DNA from: Incurvaria masculella
Taxonomy: Eukaryota > Arthropoda > Insecta > Lepidoptera > Incurvariidae
Direction of reading: 5' to 3'
Length of the DNA: 64,000 bases
NCBI GenBank assembly: GCA_946894095.1
Contig: OX335643.1
Location: forward strand, 7,985,036-8,049,035
Positions within the stretch are counted from its first letter, which is position 1, and the number at the start of each line of letters is the position of its first letter. Below, one piece after another: positions 48,779 to 61,700 of this stretch. The notes under the pieces were generated by a model. The model did no database searches, was not told the origin of the DNA, and worked only from the letters and a program-made list of their open reading frames with translations. A program made the position numbers and the translations under genes.

Positions 48779-48871
48779 AGTAAACAATTTATTTCATTCG
48801 ACATGACATTTAGAAAGCTCTAAAAAACTTCCTACATAGGAGGCTAAAAAATTCAGTGAGAACGCCGGTTA

Positions 48872-49005
48872 CTCCATTGTTCGGAACCCATGTAAAACTG
48901 CGCCTAGGGTTAATAAGCACACTCAGGTTAATCCCACGCCTAATTCCTTCGGGAATGTGGTGATATAATCGTGACAGTAGGTGTCATTCAGGCATCATGT
49001 TCAAT
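48872..49005 (+). mobile_element. Rearranged SINE remnant
   Basis: gttcggaacccatgtaaaac, then ttccttcgggaatgtggtg with the central body missing. Confidence 0.45.
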
Positions 49006-51060
49006 AAAAATAAAACCGGTAACGCGTGAACATATTCACACGCCGAGGGTTTTGCCTTTGTAATTTTGCAATTTCATACAAAATGAGTGCTCCAGAAAGC
49101 AAACTTTTTCTCAAAAAGTGTGACGTTTTGAGCAAAAGTAATTAGTTGAGCACAACTTCATAAGTGTACCTATAATAGGTATTGGTAATTTTTATCAGAA
49201 TTTTCTAACAATCGTTAATAGGAGAACAATTCAGGACAAAATGCGTGTGACTGACAGACTTCGAAGCCAGCAAGGGTAAATTTTTTCGCTTTTTGCGATG
49301 GGACCCTAAAAATCAGCTAACATTTTTCAATTCCCATGAGTCGATAAATAAACCACAAACTTGTATGTCTTTTTTTCCAGATTTATATACATTAGTCTCG
49401 TTACTCTAAGGTCGATTCTATGTGCCCATCTATTGCATCCGTATATAATTATTGATTTCGCTCAGTAAGTTTTTTTTAAATATCCATCCATCTTATAAAG
49501 CTGGTCTAATTTTAACATAAATTTAAATCTCTGTCATTCATTACATTTTGTGGACTTTATGAAATAGTAGTAAGGTTACTTTAACACATCACACCATAGA
49601 AACCGTCCATAGCAGAATATATTATATTTTTGTCAACACATATTTTTTTCGCAAGGAACCATTTATATAGTATATTAGTATTTACATTGTCATAATTGGT
49701 AATATTGTGAATAACAGTTATGTTAGGACCGCTCTTCTCGCAAATAATGCCTTTATTTTCTCTATTTAGGCACTGTTTTTATTAAAAAAATATATTATGT
49801 GAATTTGAAGTTTATTTTTGTATTTTCGGTTTTAATGGCAGCCATATTAGTATTTAGAAAATAAAACATAATAATAAATTAAGTAACACCAACAGAAGTT
49901 TAAATGAGATTTCATTTAAATGGTTGATAAATTAAATTATAAATATAATTACGAAACATACGAAATAATTATACGATATGTACCGAAGTATACTTACTGC
50001 CCATATGACATGTATACGCAAAATAAAGGTATCACATTTTTAAAGTTATGTATTTCAATAAAAAATATTCTTTTTAGACATTTTTTAGATTTTAATGTTT
50101 TCAAATATTCCAATCAGTAGGCTAACATTGGTAAAGATCCTATAAACAAATTGTCAGAAGGTTTAGAATGGAAATGAATGTCGAAATAGTTAGTGCGATT
50201 CCATTTTAGATCATGTTACGAGAGGAACTTTGAAAATGATATACGAAACGATATACGTAAGAATGGTGAAAATTTTAACTTAAAATATGACATAATCTTC
50301 TTAGCTAGGTACGTAAGATACTTATACATATTTTGTGAATTAAAGTTATGACCTAATTACAAAACAGTCCATAAAACTTAACCAAGTGATTCCTTGAACA
50401 TGTGGGTTGGACTTTTAAAATAAATGATGTGTAAATTAAATATATATATTTAAGGCTTGTTTATATTTTTTTTTATTGAGAAAAGTGCTTCGAGTAAAAT
50501 ATCTAATATTTGTACATTCGCTAGTCAAATTGCCACTGCGTCATGGAAAAATGCAGGCAAGACACAAGTATTGTATATCTAACTGAATCACATTCACGAC
50601 TACCATTAAATAGGTTACTCAAGCAATTTAATATAGAAGAAAAAAGTTAAGCATGCGTCGGTATGTCTCACCAGTTTGATGAACAAAAGTCAGTTCGAAC
50701 CTGTTTTACCTTCACAGATACACTATATTTGTGTGTTACAGTCACAGCCTGATGTTTTACCTAACTAGTATTACCAGTGTCCGGTGATGGTTCAGCACTA
50801 ATCTCGAGTTTAAGGTAAGAAAAAAGGATCTTAACCATTTTTTTCTAGTATTTGATACTAAAAATGATATACGTAAATATTTTGTTGAAAAAAAATGGAT
50901 GAATGTTTTTTCTTATCATCAACTTAACATTAGTGCATTCAACATGGGTACACTACAGAATCCCAATATACCCTTAAACGGGAAAAAACATTTCGAACTT
51001 TAACCAACATTGGGCCATAAAAATATACAAGCTGTGTAAATCAATTTAGATCAATAAATA

Positions 51061-51152
51061 AAACCATAAATATGAACTCACAATACTTTTCTTATTTATC
51101 ACAATACTTCAGGATTTGCTAGCATTGTGAGTCTATATTTATGGTTCCAATT
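51061..51152. repeat. Inverted repeat, about 20-bp arms
   Basis: accataaatatgaactcaca ... and ttgtgagtctatatttatgg around an approximately 40-bp centre. Confidence 0.5.
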
Positions 51153-52685
51153 CTTTTTTTAACCCTTGCACATGCTGTATATGACCAAAAATTTACCTTT
51201 GCTTTTTTTAATGTTTTGTCAATAGAAAAAATATTTGTGTTTACATGCTAAATGTCATTAGATATAATTTAGCAAGCAAATTTATTTGATCACTAGTCAA
51301 AATGTGTATTTAATCTATTCCAGCAGTCTGTTTTCATCGCAACTACATAACCTAAGAATTCCGAAACTAAAAAACTCTGTAAATAAATTTATAAATATTT
51401 TAGAATACGGTACGCTAAACGCCTTTGTGATTTATTTCTAATTTATTAATATATATAAGGAGCTCGTATGCATTTATTTGAAGAAATAGGTATTTTAAAT
51501 TCAAACAAAACCTTTATCAACGAACAGTGCATACGGCTGTTGTAATGTAATATTTAAGTTAGTTCTTGTGCTAGCTAGGATTAGCTTGTACAAATATATG
51601 AATGTGGGTTCAAGTCCCAAAAAAACATGACTGCTTTGTTTTGTGATGCTTTTCATTGTCTTTTCTTTTGACTTGTTGATTTGATTTTGAATATTACAGA
51701 AGGCCTTATGCAATCACGCTGGTTTTTTTTGGACATTAAATCTGATGTAAGAAAAAATACCCTGGACATGTTTGGAAGGAAAAAAGATAATATTTAACAA
51801 ACAAATCAATGTTTAATTGAACATTTATCATTATTCAATTTATTTTTCTTTTCTCAATTTTAAATAAACTGTCTTCCGTTTTTGTTTAGTTACTATTTAG
51901 TAATTATATGTAGCTCTTGGCAGTCTTGGGCAATGAGCGAGTATGTATGTTGCCTTACTTGACTTTATGTCCGTGCTTTTGATGTCATTATACGTAATAT
52001 AGTTTGTTATTTTAGTGTTCATTCCATACCCACAGAGCATTAAATTATGGCAACTAAAAAGTTAAAATGAAATTGTTAATTTTTCCATTATGAGAAAAAG
52101 TACTCATAAGATTTTTTTTTGTCTTCCACATTATAGAATAAGTAATACGTTTGTAATAAGATTTATTCCAAACTGCTGTACATAAATCTAATTTATAATG
52201 TTTCGTTTAGCTTACATAAGTAGCTTGTAGGATGTCGGCTTACTCATGATGCACATTAAGTAGTCAATATAATCTAAGCTTGTTTTTAGTTCTATGTCAA
52301 ATGCATTTTTATCGGCGATTATGAACAATACATTGGTGAAAGCAATAAAATTTTGTCTATTTATTTGATCAGTACCACAGATTTTACAAGGTGATAAACT
52401 CAACTCAATAATAGTATGTATTTAATGGATATGGCGATATTTCGAAAATTATTTCAGTAAATTCGATTACCGAAGATATTTTGAAAATAATCTGATTTTT
52501 ATTGTCTGCACATTTGTCTCGAGCAGTATACAAACCTGTGCTATCCATTCTATTACGTCAGCCAAATATTTTATTCACTGATTTTGCATATTAATCCTAT
52601 GCTTACCTTTATAAGGTAATAATAACATACATAACAGGGATCCATATGATATAATAAAACCATTACGTACTTACAAATGGAAAGG

Positions 52686-52691
52686 TTTATT
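52686..52691 (-). terminator. Polyadenylation signal of SEM1
   Basis: The plus strand reads tttatt here, AATAAA on the gene strand, 49 bases past the SEM1 stop codon. The 3' UTR would be short. Only the hexamer and its distance support this. Confidence 0.5.
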
Positions 52692-52739
52692 ACTTGAATT
52701 TAACTTACATTTTAAGAGTTAGTCTTAAGGGTATGACGT

Positions 52740-55700
52740 TCAGTTCTGTTGCTTCAGTTTCTCCAGCTGTTGCCTGAAAATAACAAAAACCAGGATAAAA
52801 AAAACACCATCGTGGGTGCCATTTCTAGCTCATTACCACCAATATTCGGTCTTAGGTACCCTGCAGTGGAATAAGGTCAACTTTGTTAGTCAAGGGTTGC
52901 TGTCCGATTCGAATTGAGGTGAAGCAATTTTAGATTCCATTTTATAACCCTATGACAGCCTTCAGGTGGCCCTTCCCGGCGGGACTAAATTATTCGTGAA
53001 TACGGCACAAAATCGTTCTGTTGTGCACTGGAACTGACTGTTTTAAGGAAAGATACAGTCTTCATAATTAGGAGGATGCAACACGTCCACAAAGCAAACA
53101 ATGCACATAGTGTTATCTGTTAGTGTGCTATCTAACACGTAGTGTTATCTATACAGACTGTTACCAATGAAAAACCAACCAAAGCGAGCGTCAGAGGTCG
53201 CAGTGTGTTTATTGCAAATCAACAATCAAATCTAGGTACTCACTGTATCAAAAGTGCTAAACTTAAACTAAATCTGCCAGTGGCTGCTCAGTTTTAATTA
53301 TAAATCACCTTTATATTCACAGTGTAAAGTAAAAAAACAATCTTAATTCTAAACATCAACTACTAATCACAAAACGAACTGTACAATCGGAATACTACTG
53401 TTTAACGCAATGCTACTAAAAGTGAAATAAATCGAATGAAACTAAATTTATTCAAAATAAAGTTATAAGTGATCTTTATTCAGTTGTTTTTAATTCTAAA
53501 ATATTATTGCCTACCTACGCAAACGAAGATCGAATGACCTGCATACGTTCTACATTTTCGCACCACTGAACCAAATGTATATGGCTCGGTTTGCTAGTGT
53601 GTGACTAGCGCTCAAGTGACCTGAGTTCAATACTGGGCAAAAAAAAAATTTTTTTTTTTTTTGTTCTTTTTTATCCTAATATTCATTCTAATATTTCTAT
53701 TCTTTTCAAAATCATTGTCTGATAATATGCCAAAAACGTGTGAGGCATGTAAGAGGATCGCAGTCGGTGGCAATGACACAATCAACTGCAAACATTGCAG
53801 ATTGGTATTTCACACAATATGTGTGAATATTATGCGGGAAGACGTTCGCACAAGGAGCGCTAGAGAAAACTGGTCCTGCCCTGGCTGTTCCGTGATTCAA
53901 GCACGCCGCGGGGATCGTTCAAATACCCCGGTGAGATACAACCAACACGGTGGAACCGCCAACATGACCATCGAGAATGGAGCTGAAGCGACTACCATTG
54001 CCACTGCCTCCAAGGTGGGAAACTCGGACAAAACTACGTCCCCAACATCCTCGGATGTATGTGAAAAGGTGAAGAAATCGGCGGTTGCGTCAATCACTTC
54101 TGAAAGCCCCCTACATGCGGCGGAAGACATTCATATTGAGGAATCTGAAGAATTATCTGGTGCTAGTGCTCTCGCAGAGGAGATAAAACAGTTCCGCAAG
54201 GAGTTTAAGGACATTCGCAGGATTCCTGACGAACTTCGCAGTATTCGCTTGGAATTCAAATCTGTGCAAAAGGAGACACGCGAATTGATAACAGCGTTAA
54301 CGGCGTCTCTGGATATGTGCCATGGCCGCCTGGACGACGTCGAAAAGCTGCTCGGGGGAGTGGAACAGCGCGTCGCGACTCTGGAAAGGAGTGAGTTGGA
54401 GACCATTGCACTGCGTCGCACGGTCGTGGAACTTCGCCAAGAGATCGCGTCACGAGATCGAGTTGCACTTCTCAATGATATCAAAATAAGCGGTGTACCG
54501 GAGGAAAAGGGCGAGCGTCTCTCACACATCGTAACTGTTCTCGCTAAGAAGATTGGTGCTGAACTATGCACCCAGGATATCGTCACTGTGGAGCGAGTGG
54601 GGCCAGCCCGTCGACCGGAATCGTTCGAGTCAGAAAATGTAGAGGTGCGACGAGCGAATAGTGAGCCCCGACCCATCATCGTGCGGCTAGTGAGGCGCGA
54701 CACCCGTGATGAGCTACTACAGGCGGCTCGCGTGCGGAGGGGCCTGCTCTCCAATGAACTGGGCGTTCTCGGTCCGAATTGCAGAGTGTACCTTAATGAG
54801 CACCTGACTCGAGAAACACGCAATTTGTTTCGTGAATCACGTCTACAACTCAAAATGTACAAGTACGTATGGACTCGAAACGGACTCATATATGCGCGAA
54901 AACAGGATGGAGGACATGCTCATCGTATTCGCAACACTGGCGAGCTCGCCGGCCTCGCGCAGGCGTTTCCAGCCTCAGCAGCTCCAGCTACAGCCAGCTC
55001 ACCCCATGTTTAAAGGAAACCTATCCTTCGTAAACAAATATATTTCCATATACCTCTTGCATTATACCTTCACACATCTCACACAAACACAATTATTACA
55101 CTATATCATAAACTCACCTGAATACATTATTCTTGAACTCGGTTCGAGGCCCGATTCATTTTGTATGAAATTAATTATTTACAATACTTTAGAGAAACTA
55201 CAACAGTCTTTGGTACGATCTAATTTAAAAAGAGAATAATATACTAGAATTGAGCAATGAGTTAGATCAATTAAACGAGCCAAATACTTTTGAATGCAGA
55301 CCAGAGATATGTGGACACCTAATTTCGAAAAACAAGTATTCATTTCGAATTCTTAATATTAATATAAGAAGCATCAGAAAAAATTTTGAAAGTTTTAAAA
55401 TCCTCATGCAGAGACTAAAAACCAGTTTTCAAGTTATTTTACTAACAGAATGTTGGCTTGATGAGAGTTCTATTCCAAAAGAACTGGAAGGATACACATA
55501 TAATGGTTCAACTCGATCATTCAACCAAAATGACGGCGTCGTGGTGTACGTAAGGAATGGCCTCGGTGCTACTGTCTCTGAGCCAGCTATATCGGAAGCT
55601 AATTGTCTAATGGTAAAAATAAAAAACGAAATCACCTTGCTATGCATCTATCGACCACCTTCTTTTAAAAATGTCACAATATTCATTGAATCACTCAACG

Positions 55701-58700
55701 ATTTATTAAAAATAGAGAATAAGGTGAAATGTATAGTTGTTGTGGGAGATATAAACATTGATATACTAAGTGAGTCCAAACCATTCGTAAACGAGTACCT
55801 TTGTATGCTTGCAAGTAACGGCATACTGCCTGCTATTAACAAACCCACCAGAGTCACTGCTTGCCTTGACCACTTTATGGTCAAATCCAAATATCCTACA
55901 CGATCTATAATAATTGATAGTGCGATCACAGATCATTCTGCTGTAATGCTTGGAATACAAGCTCCAAACAACTCACAAAATAAAAAATGTTTGTATACAT
56001 TATTAATAGACTACAACGCAATCAATGAAGAGCTAAAAGAAACAGAATGGCATTTTATAACAACCAGTTCAGACGCAAATGAAGCAACCAACTTGCTAGT
56101 AAATTTACTAAGATCTCTAACTGAGAAATATACAACCAAAAGAAAAATTAAGAGTAAGGACTTTATAATCACACCATGGGTAACACCAGCTCTTTTGAGA
56201 TCCATACGAACAAGAGATAAGCTATATAAGATTCATGCAAACAACACCCTAGACTCCCAGTTAAAGTTAGAATATACTAAATACAGAAATATCTGCAACA
56301 TTGCAATCAAAGAAGCTCGGGAACAGTATTACAAACAGAAATTGGTAAAATATCACAAAAATATTAAGAAAACTTGGCAACTGATAAAAGAAATTACAAA
56401 CACAAAAAATAATACATCGACGAAAATCGGACTTTGCAAAAACATGGATGGGAAAATTGTATCAGATGAATTTAATTTATTTTTCTCAAATGTAGGCTGT
56501 AAACTTGCGAAAAATATCCTAACTAGATTAAAGGTTGATGAAGTAGATCTGTGTAGAAATATATCTCTGCCAAAAGTTCCTTCTCAACCATCCTCATTCT
56601 TCTTCAACCCGACTGACGAAAATGAAATAGGGCTTGTAATAGATGAACTTAGAGCCGACAGCGCGCCTGGCTTAGATCTCATTTCCCCTCAGCTTCTAAA
56701 AATGAGTAAATGTTACATTTCTAAACCTTTGGCGCATATATGTAATCTAAGTCTTTCTAGCGGTATCTTTCCGAATGTACTAAAACACGCAGTAATCATA
56801 CCTGTCTTTAAATCTGGAGATCCATCTGACATGTCTAACTATAGACCAATATCTATATTAAGTGTTGTATCCAAAATATTGGAAAAAATTGTTAAGAAAC
56901 GCTTAAACACTTATCTTGTGAAAAACAAACTGTATTCACAAAACCAATATGGATTTAGAGAAAACCTATCAACAGAAGATGCTGTTCTAGGACTTACTCA
57001 GACAGTCATAGGAAAAATTAATGAAAAAAAAGTATGTCTTTCTATTTTCCTAGACCTGGCCAAAGCTTTTGACACTGTCTCTCCAATGATTCTCTTAAAA
57101 AAAATTGAGCTCCTGGGAATAAGGGGTATAGCACTCGAATGGTTTACCAGTTACCTCCATGACCGCACGCAAAGAGTAAAAGTGGAGCTGAACGTAAGCT
57201 CAGCGCTCCCAGTTAAATTTGGCGTCCCACAAGGTAGCATATTGGGCCCGATACTTTTCTTAATATACCTTAATGACCTATGCAGCATTAATATTCCTGG
57301 TATGCATATTTTTTCTTTTGCCGATGATACAGCTCTAGTGTTTGAGGGCGTATCCTGGGTCGACGCAATAAAAACATCTGAAGATGGACTCAAATTGGTT
57401 AAAATATGGCTAGATTCTAATTTACTAACACTTAACATCTCAAAAACTAAATATATCACGTTTTCAAATGTTCAATCTAGAAAAATCTACCCCCCTACCG
57501 ATTTAAAAATACATAATGCTTCATGTCTTTCCCACTCTGCTGGCTCCACATGCTCTTGCGAAACGATTGAGAGAACAAAAGTTATAAAATATTTGGGAAT
57601 CTTAGTAGATGAGCACTTGAGCTGGGATGCACACGTAGATAATCTAAAAAAAAGAGTCAGAAAATTGATTTACATTTTTAAACAAACCCGTAACATTTTA
57701 GACAAGAAAACACTTAAATCGCTGTACTTTGGGCTCTGCCAATCAATTATAAACTACTGTATTCTAGCTTGGGGAAGTGCAAATAAAACAACTCTAAAAC
57801 AACTTGAAATCGCTCAGAAAGCAGTGTTGAAGGTAATGTCCAATAGACCAAATATATATTCCAGCAAAATACTTTTCAAAGAAGCCCAAGTTCTATCGAT
57901 CAAAAAGATTTATTTGTTAAGGATTTGCTGTTTCTTTCACAGCAAAGGTAAGACATTACTAAAAAGACCTGAGCACGACCATAACACCAGGGCAAAACAA
58001 AATGCTTACGTTCTACCGACTACCACCTCTCGATTCACTCAAAAATCTATACTTTGGCTCGGAACACGAACTTTTAGCTATATTGACTCAAAAATCTCTG
58101 GAAACCTATCTTTATATGCCTACAAAAAAAAAATGTTTCACGATTTTGCTTGATATGTCGGAAGAAAATATTGATGAGTTTTTTGATATCGAGGTATAAT
58201 AATGAACTAAATAAACGATACCTAAACACGAACCACAACTCACTCACTTACACACCATTACATACACACATCCCCACCTACATATCTTCACTTACTTCAT
58301 GCCCCTTTCATATATTGTTTCGTTAACCTAACAAAGAATACCTAACTCTTAAAAAATGCTTTTGTAAGACTTAAACATACACGAAATAACGCGCGGCCTC
58401 TGAAAAACTATTGCAGCCTATAACTACCTAGACGCAGTGCAACACAGTTTATAGTAGAAAAATGTCGGAATCAGCTGCCTACTACTCAGAATCTATTCTT
58501 TTGTAGGCAGCAGTCTTACTTACAGTATTACAATTAAGATTAAATGTTTCGAAGATATGTTATTTTTTAAATATAAGTATCATTATGTTAAAATGTATAC
58601 TTGATCCTTGCATAGTTTGTAATCTTGAGAATATGTTCGAAGAAATAAATAAAATAAAATAAATAAAATAATGAAGTGTTCGACTTGGTCAGATTTACAA

Positions 58701-61700
58701 AAATGTCATTTACATAATGACTTAAAGCTAAAAGTAAATCATGAACGCTGTCATCAACAATCAAACAAAAACTAAACTGATTTTGAATCTTCATGGAACA
58801 AGCTAGGCTTGATGGCGAAGATTTTTTTGATTTTTTGTTTTATCGTTGAGTAATCCACGTCCAAACTTATTGCATAAAATGCATGATAAAATTATAACTT
58901 TCGGACCTTATAACTTAGAAACCAAACATCATTTTACAATGCCAATGGTAATTAAGCATCTAGTTTAATCAAATAAAGCTGTTTATAGTACAATTTTGGA
59001 TATGCAACAAGAAATATGGGTATGATTTTCTTTCCTCGTTTGTATGCGGAGTTGAGCGGGAAGGCCCACCTTAATTCGCTAGGAGACCAAGTAGCATACA
59101 AAAAGGAGAATGCCAAGCTGAAGACAAGATGGATTTGAAACAATATTTGGCACGCGAGGTAGGCATATTTGACAATGCAATATTGGAGCTATTTAACTAT
59201 AAAAAACCAGTCAAGCGTGAACATGTTCAGTCTAGCTTTTTTCACAAAAAGTATGAAGTTTGGAGCAAAACTAATTAGTTGGTGCACAATTACATAAGTG
59301 TACCTTTATTGGTATTCTTTTTTCGAATTTTAACAATATTGTTAGTAGGAACAATTTAGGACAAAATGGGTGTGAGTGACAGACACCAGAGCCAGACCAT
59401 ATGACCCTAAAAACTAATAAAACTCTAGCAGTTGTAACAAATTGCAGCTGTAATTTAGTATTTATTTTCAAGTCAAGTAAAAGTAATAAAAAAAAATTAA
59501 CAAAAAAATAACCGACTTCAAAGAAAAAGCACTAAAAAGTAAAAAATAATTTCCATTTTTGTAGTTACGATTTCTGTTATTTTTTGAGTCGGGGTCAGCT
59601 GGGCACGCGCTGCGCCAATCAAGAGAACCTAACCTAATCTAACCTTGGCTGACACCGACTCAAAAAATAACAGAAATCGTAACTACAAAAATGGAAATTA
59701 TTTTTTACTTTCTAGTGCTTTTTCTTTGAAGTCGGTTATTTTTTTTGTAAATTTTTTTTTATTTGTTTATTTTTAGTGAATCTGAAGTACATTTACTAAT
59801 TTGTACACGTCCTTTCCAATAAAAAAAAAAACACCGAAATCGGTTGGCGTTATATTGAGTTATTCGTCCATTTGTCGCGCACATCTTAATACAAATTTAA
59901 GACATTTATGATTTTCTCATGGATATCATTGTCAGAACTTAACCAAATTAAAATAGGACCACTTGGGAAGCACTAGCTATTATTTAAAAAAATAATCATC
60001 AAAATCGGTTCACCCAGGCAAAAGTTATGAGGTAACAAACAAAAAAAACATACAGACGAATTGATAACCTCCTCTTTTTTTTTTGAAGTCGGTTAAAAAG
60101 TAAAAAACATTTATTGAGTAATGATGTACATACATAGTGAATACAGTCCCCTGCACTAGTCAGAAGACTGTGCTGCAGAGAGCACAGCCAAAAACCCACA
60201 GACTGTGGGTTTTTGGCATGGATAAAGTTAAAACAGATTTTAACCCCCTGGTCCACACAATTCCGGAACCGCGACCACCCCTGAAGCCCGATTCTGCTAT
60301 TTGTCCAATTTCAAACCATTCCGTATAAGTTATGTTTCCGTCAAACATAACACGCTAAGTTTCGAGTGCGGTTTCCAAAAATCGGTATTCAGCTAATTCA
60401 CACACGCGTTTTGTTATTGTCTATGGAGTGGTTTGTCTTGCGCGCCGCCTACAGGGTAAAATAACCTGTCACAATTTTGACAGTTATTTTCTCACTCAAA
60501 TATGACGTACGAAAAGAAAGAGACAGCGATGTGCCAACGTAATGTAGAAAAGTGATATTCGAAGTTCGGCGATGCGATGCTCCGAATTTGACAAATAGAA
60601 TTCTCAAAACCGCAAGTTTTCGCCCCACGAGAACATGGAGCGCGCATAACGAGTTTGCGAACAAAACACAAACACAACGCATGCGTTTTGCAAACTGCGC
60701 TAGTAGAATACCATTTCGCGCGAAACATGCGGTTTTGAGAAAACACAAACATAACGCGTGCAGTTATCAATTAGCAGAATAAGGCTTCTGGTCAACAGGC
60801 GAGATTCGCGTTTTCGGCATGTTGCAATAAATTGATCATTTTTTTAAATATTTACACCATAGGTATGCTAAACTATATATTTTCGGAAATGCGAATGAAT
60901 GCTGCTTCTAATTATACTAGTAACAGATTTTTTTGTGCAGCAAAAAAATTTAAAAAAATGTTTGAAACTGAAAAACCTATGTTGGGTAAGGAAAAAAGTA
61001 ATAACTCCGAAAGTAAATCGATGACATATAAATTTTATTTCTTTTCCTGAATCTAGACACATATGCAGACAAAACTGTATAAAAAACTTCATATAATTAT
61101 ATCGCCCATAAGGGTACAACGTAAAAAATATAATAATAAGGGTAAAACCTGCGCAAGTTAGACTGAAATCTGATTGTAAAATGGCGTTGCCAATTTCAAA
61201 AAATGGCACAGACTACTCATCACTGCGTGTTGCCAGATTGAGTATTGTAAAATAGCCTCCATGTATCTACTTTTTCTATGAAACAATACGAATACGGCTC
61301 CGAATATTCCTCGAGACCTGGCGAAACTTATATTTAGTGGCAGTCGTAGCGTCCCTGGGAGGGACGATACTGACTTGCGCCAATTTGAACAGCGTCCCGC
61401 TCCGGATTTAAGGGTTAATGTACTAGTTCAGATACATTGCGATTACATTATACTTATTTTCTACTATCTGTTAATACTATGAAGTCCAAGCAAACAAAAT
61501 AAGTCAGAGAAAGGTTTTAAAAAATTAAATTATTATCAATTCACTTTTGTTATAGACGAGATGGCGATCTGCCAAAAAAAAGGCTAATCAATTTTGGTTC
61601 CATAGCAAGAAAAGGAACAAACATACATACATACATACACACAGGCTAGGAAGCAAATTACCCTCCTTTGCATTTCACAGTCTGGTAACAAAAATAGGGA

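Larger units (their letters stand above)
44516..52685. other. AT-rich intergenic region between PREP and SEM1
   Basis: About 8 kb of low-GC sequence. 45110-45420 contains, in reverse, scraps of a LINE RNase H/zinc-knuckle region (stops in all frames). 47068-47382 is a 104-codon frame without known motifs. Otherwise only the small inverted repeats and SINE remnant listed. PREP transcripts may extend into the left part. Confidence 0.5.
53115..58674 (+). mobile_element. Two-ORF LINE (CR1-like), near full length, inserted in a TTAA MITE
   Basis: Both flanks are halves of one MITE copy. The left flank ends ...gcacatagtgtt and the right resumes ...agtgttcgacttggt, giving a probable 6-bp target duplication AGTGTT (53109-53114 and 58675-58680). 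Inside are a roughly 600-bp 5' UTR, ORF1 (PHD finger plus coiled coil), ORF2 (AP endonuclease plus RT, no RNase H) and a 3' UTR ending in short ATAAA-type repeats (58641-58670). The endonuclease-RT order and simple-repeat tail fit the CR1 group; the clade is inferred. Near 53575-53640 the 5' UTR holds a tRNA-like stretch followed by an A10T13 run. Confidence 0.85.
52961..59074 (-). mobile_element. TTAA-type MITE copy split by the LINE
   Basis: The left half (52961-53114, starting TTCAGGTGGCCCTTCCCGG) and right half (about 58675-59074, ending AAGGCCCACCTTAA) together reproduce, in reverse, the MITE seen at 8346-8971 and 23378-23917. The left TTAA has decayed to TTCA. The homology breaks exactly where the LINE starts and resumes after its tail. 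It is about 555 bp without the LINE. Confidence 0.8.

Noticed and set aside
53575..53640. A functional tRNA gene
   Set aside because: Only loose A- and B-box-like words; no cloverleaf could be folded, and it sits in the LINE 5' UTR before an A/T run.
54131..54889. 252-codon minus-strand open frame
   Set aside because: Shadow of LINE ORF1; Ser/Arg-rich composition and no motifs.
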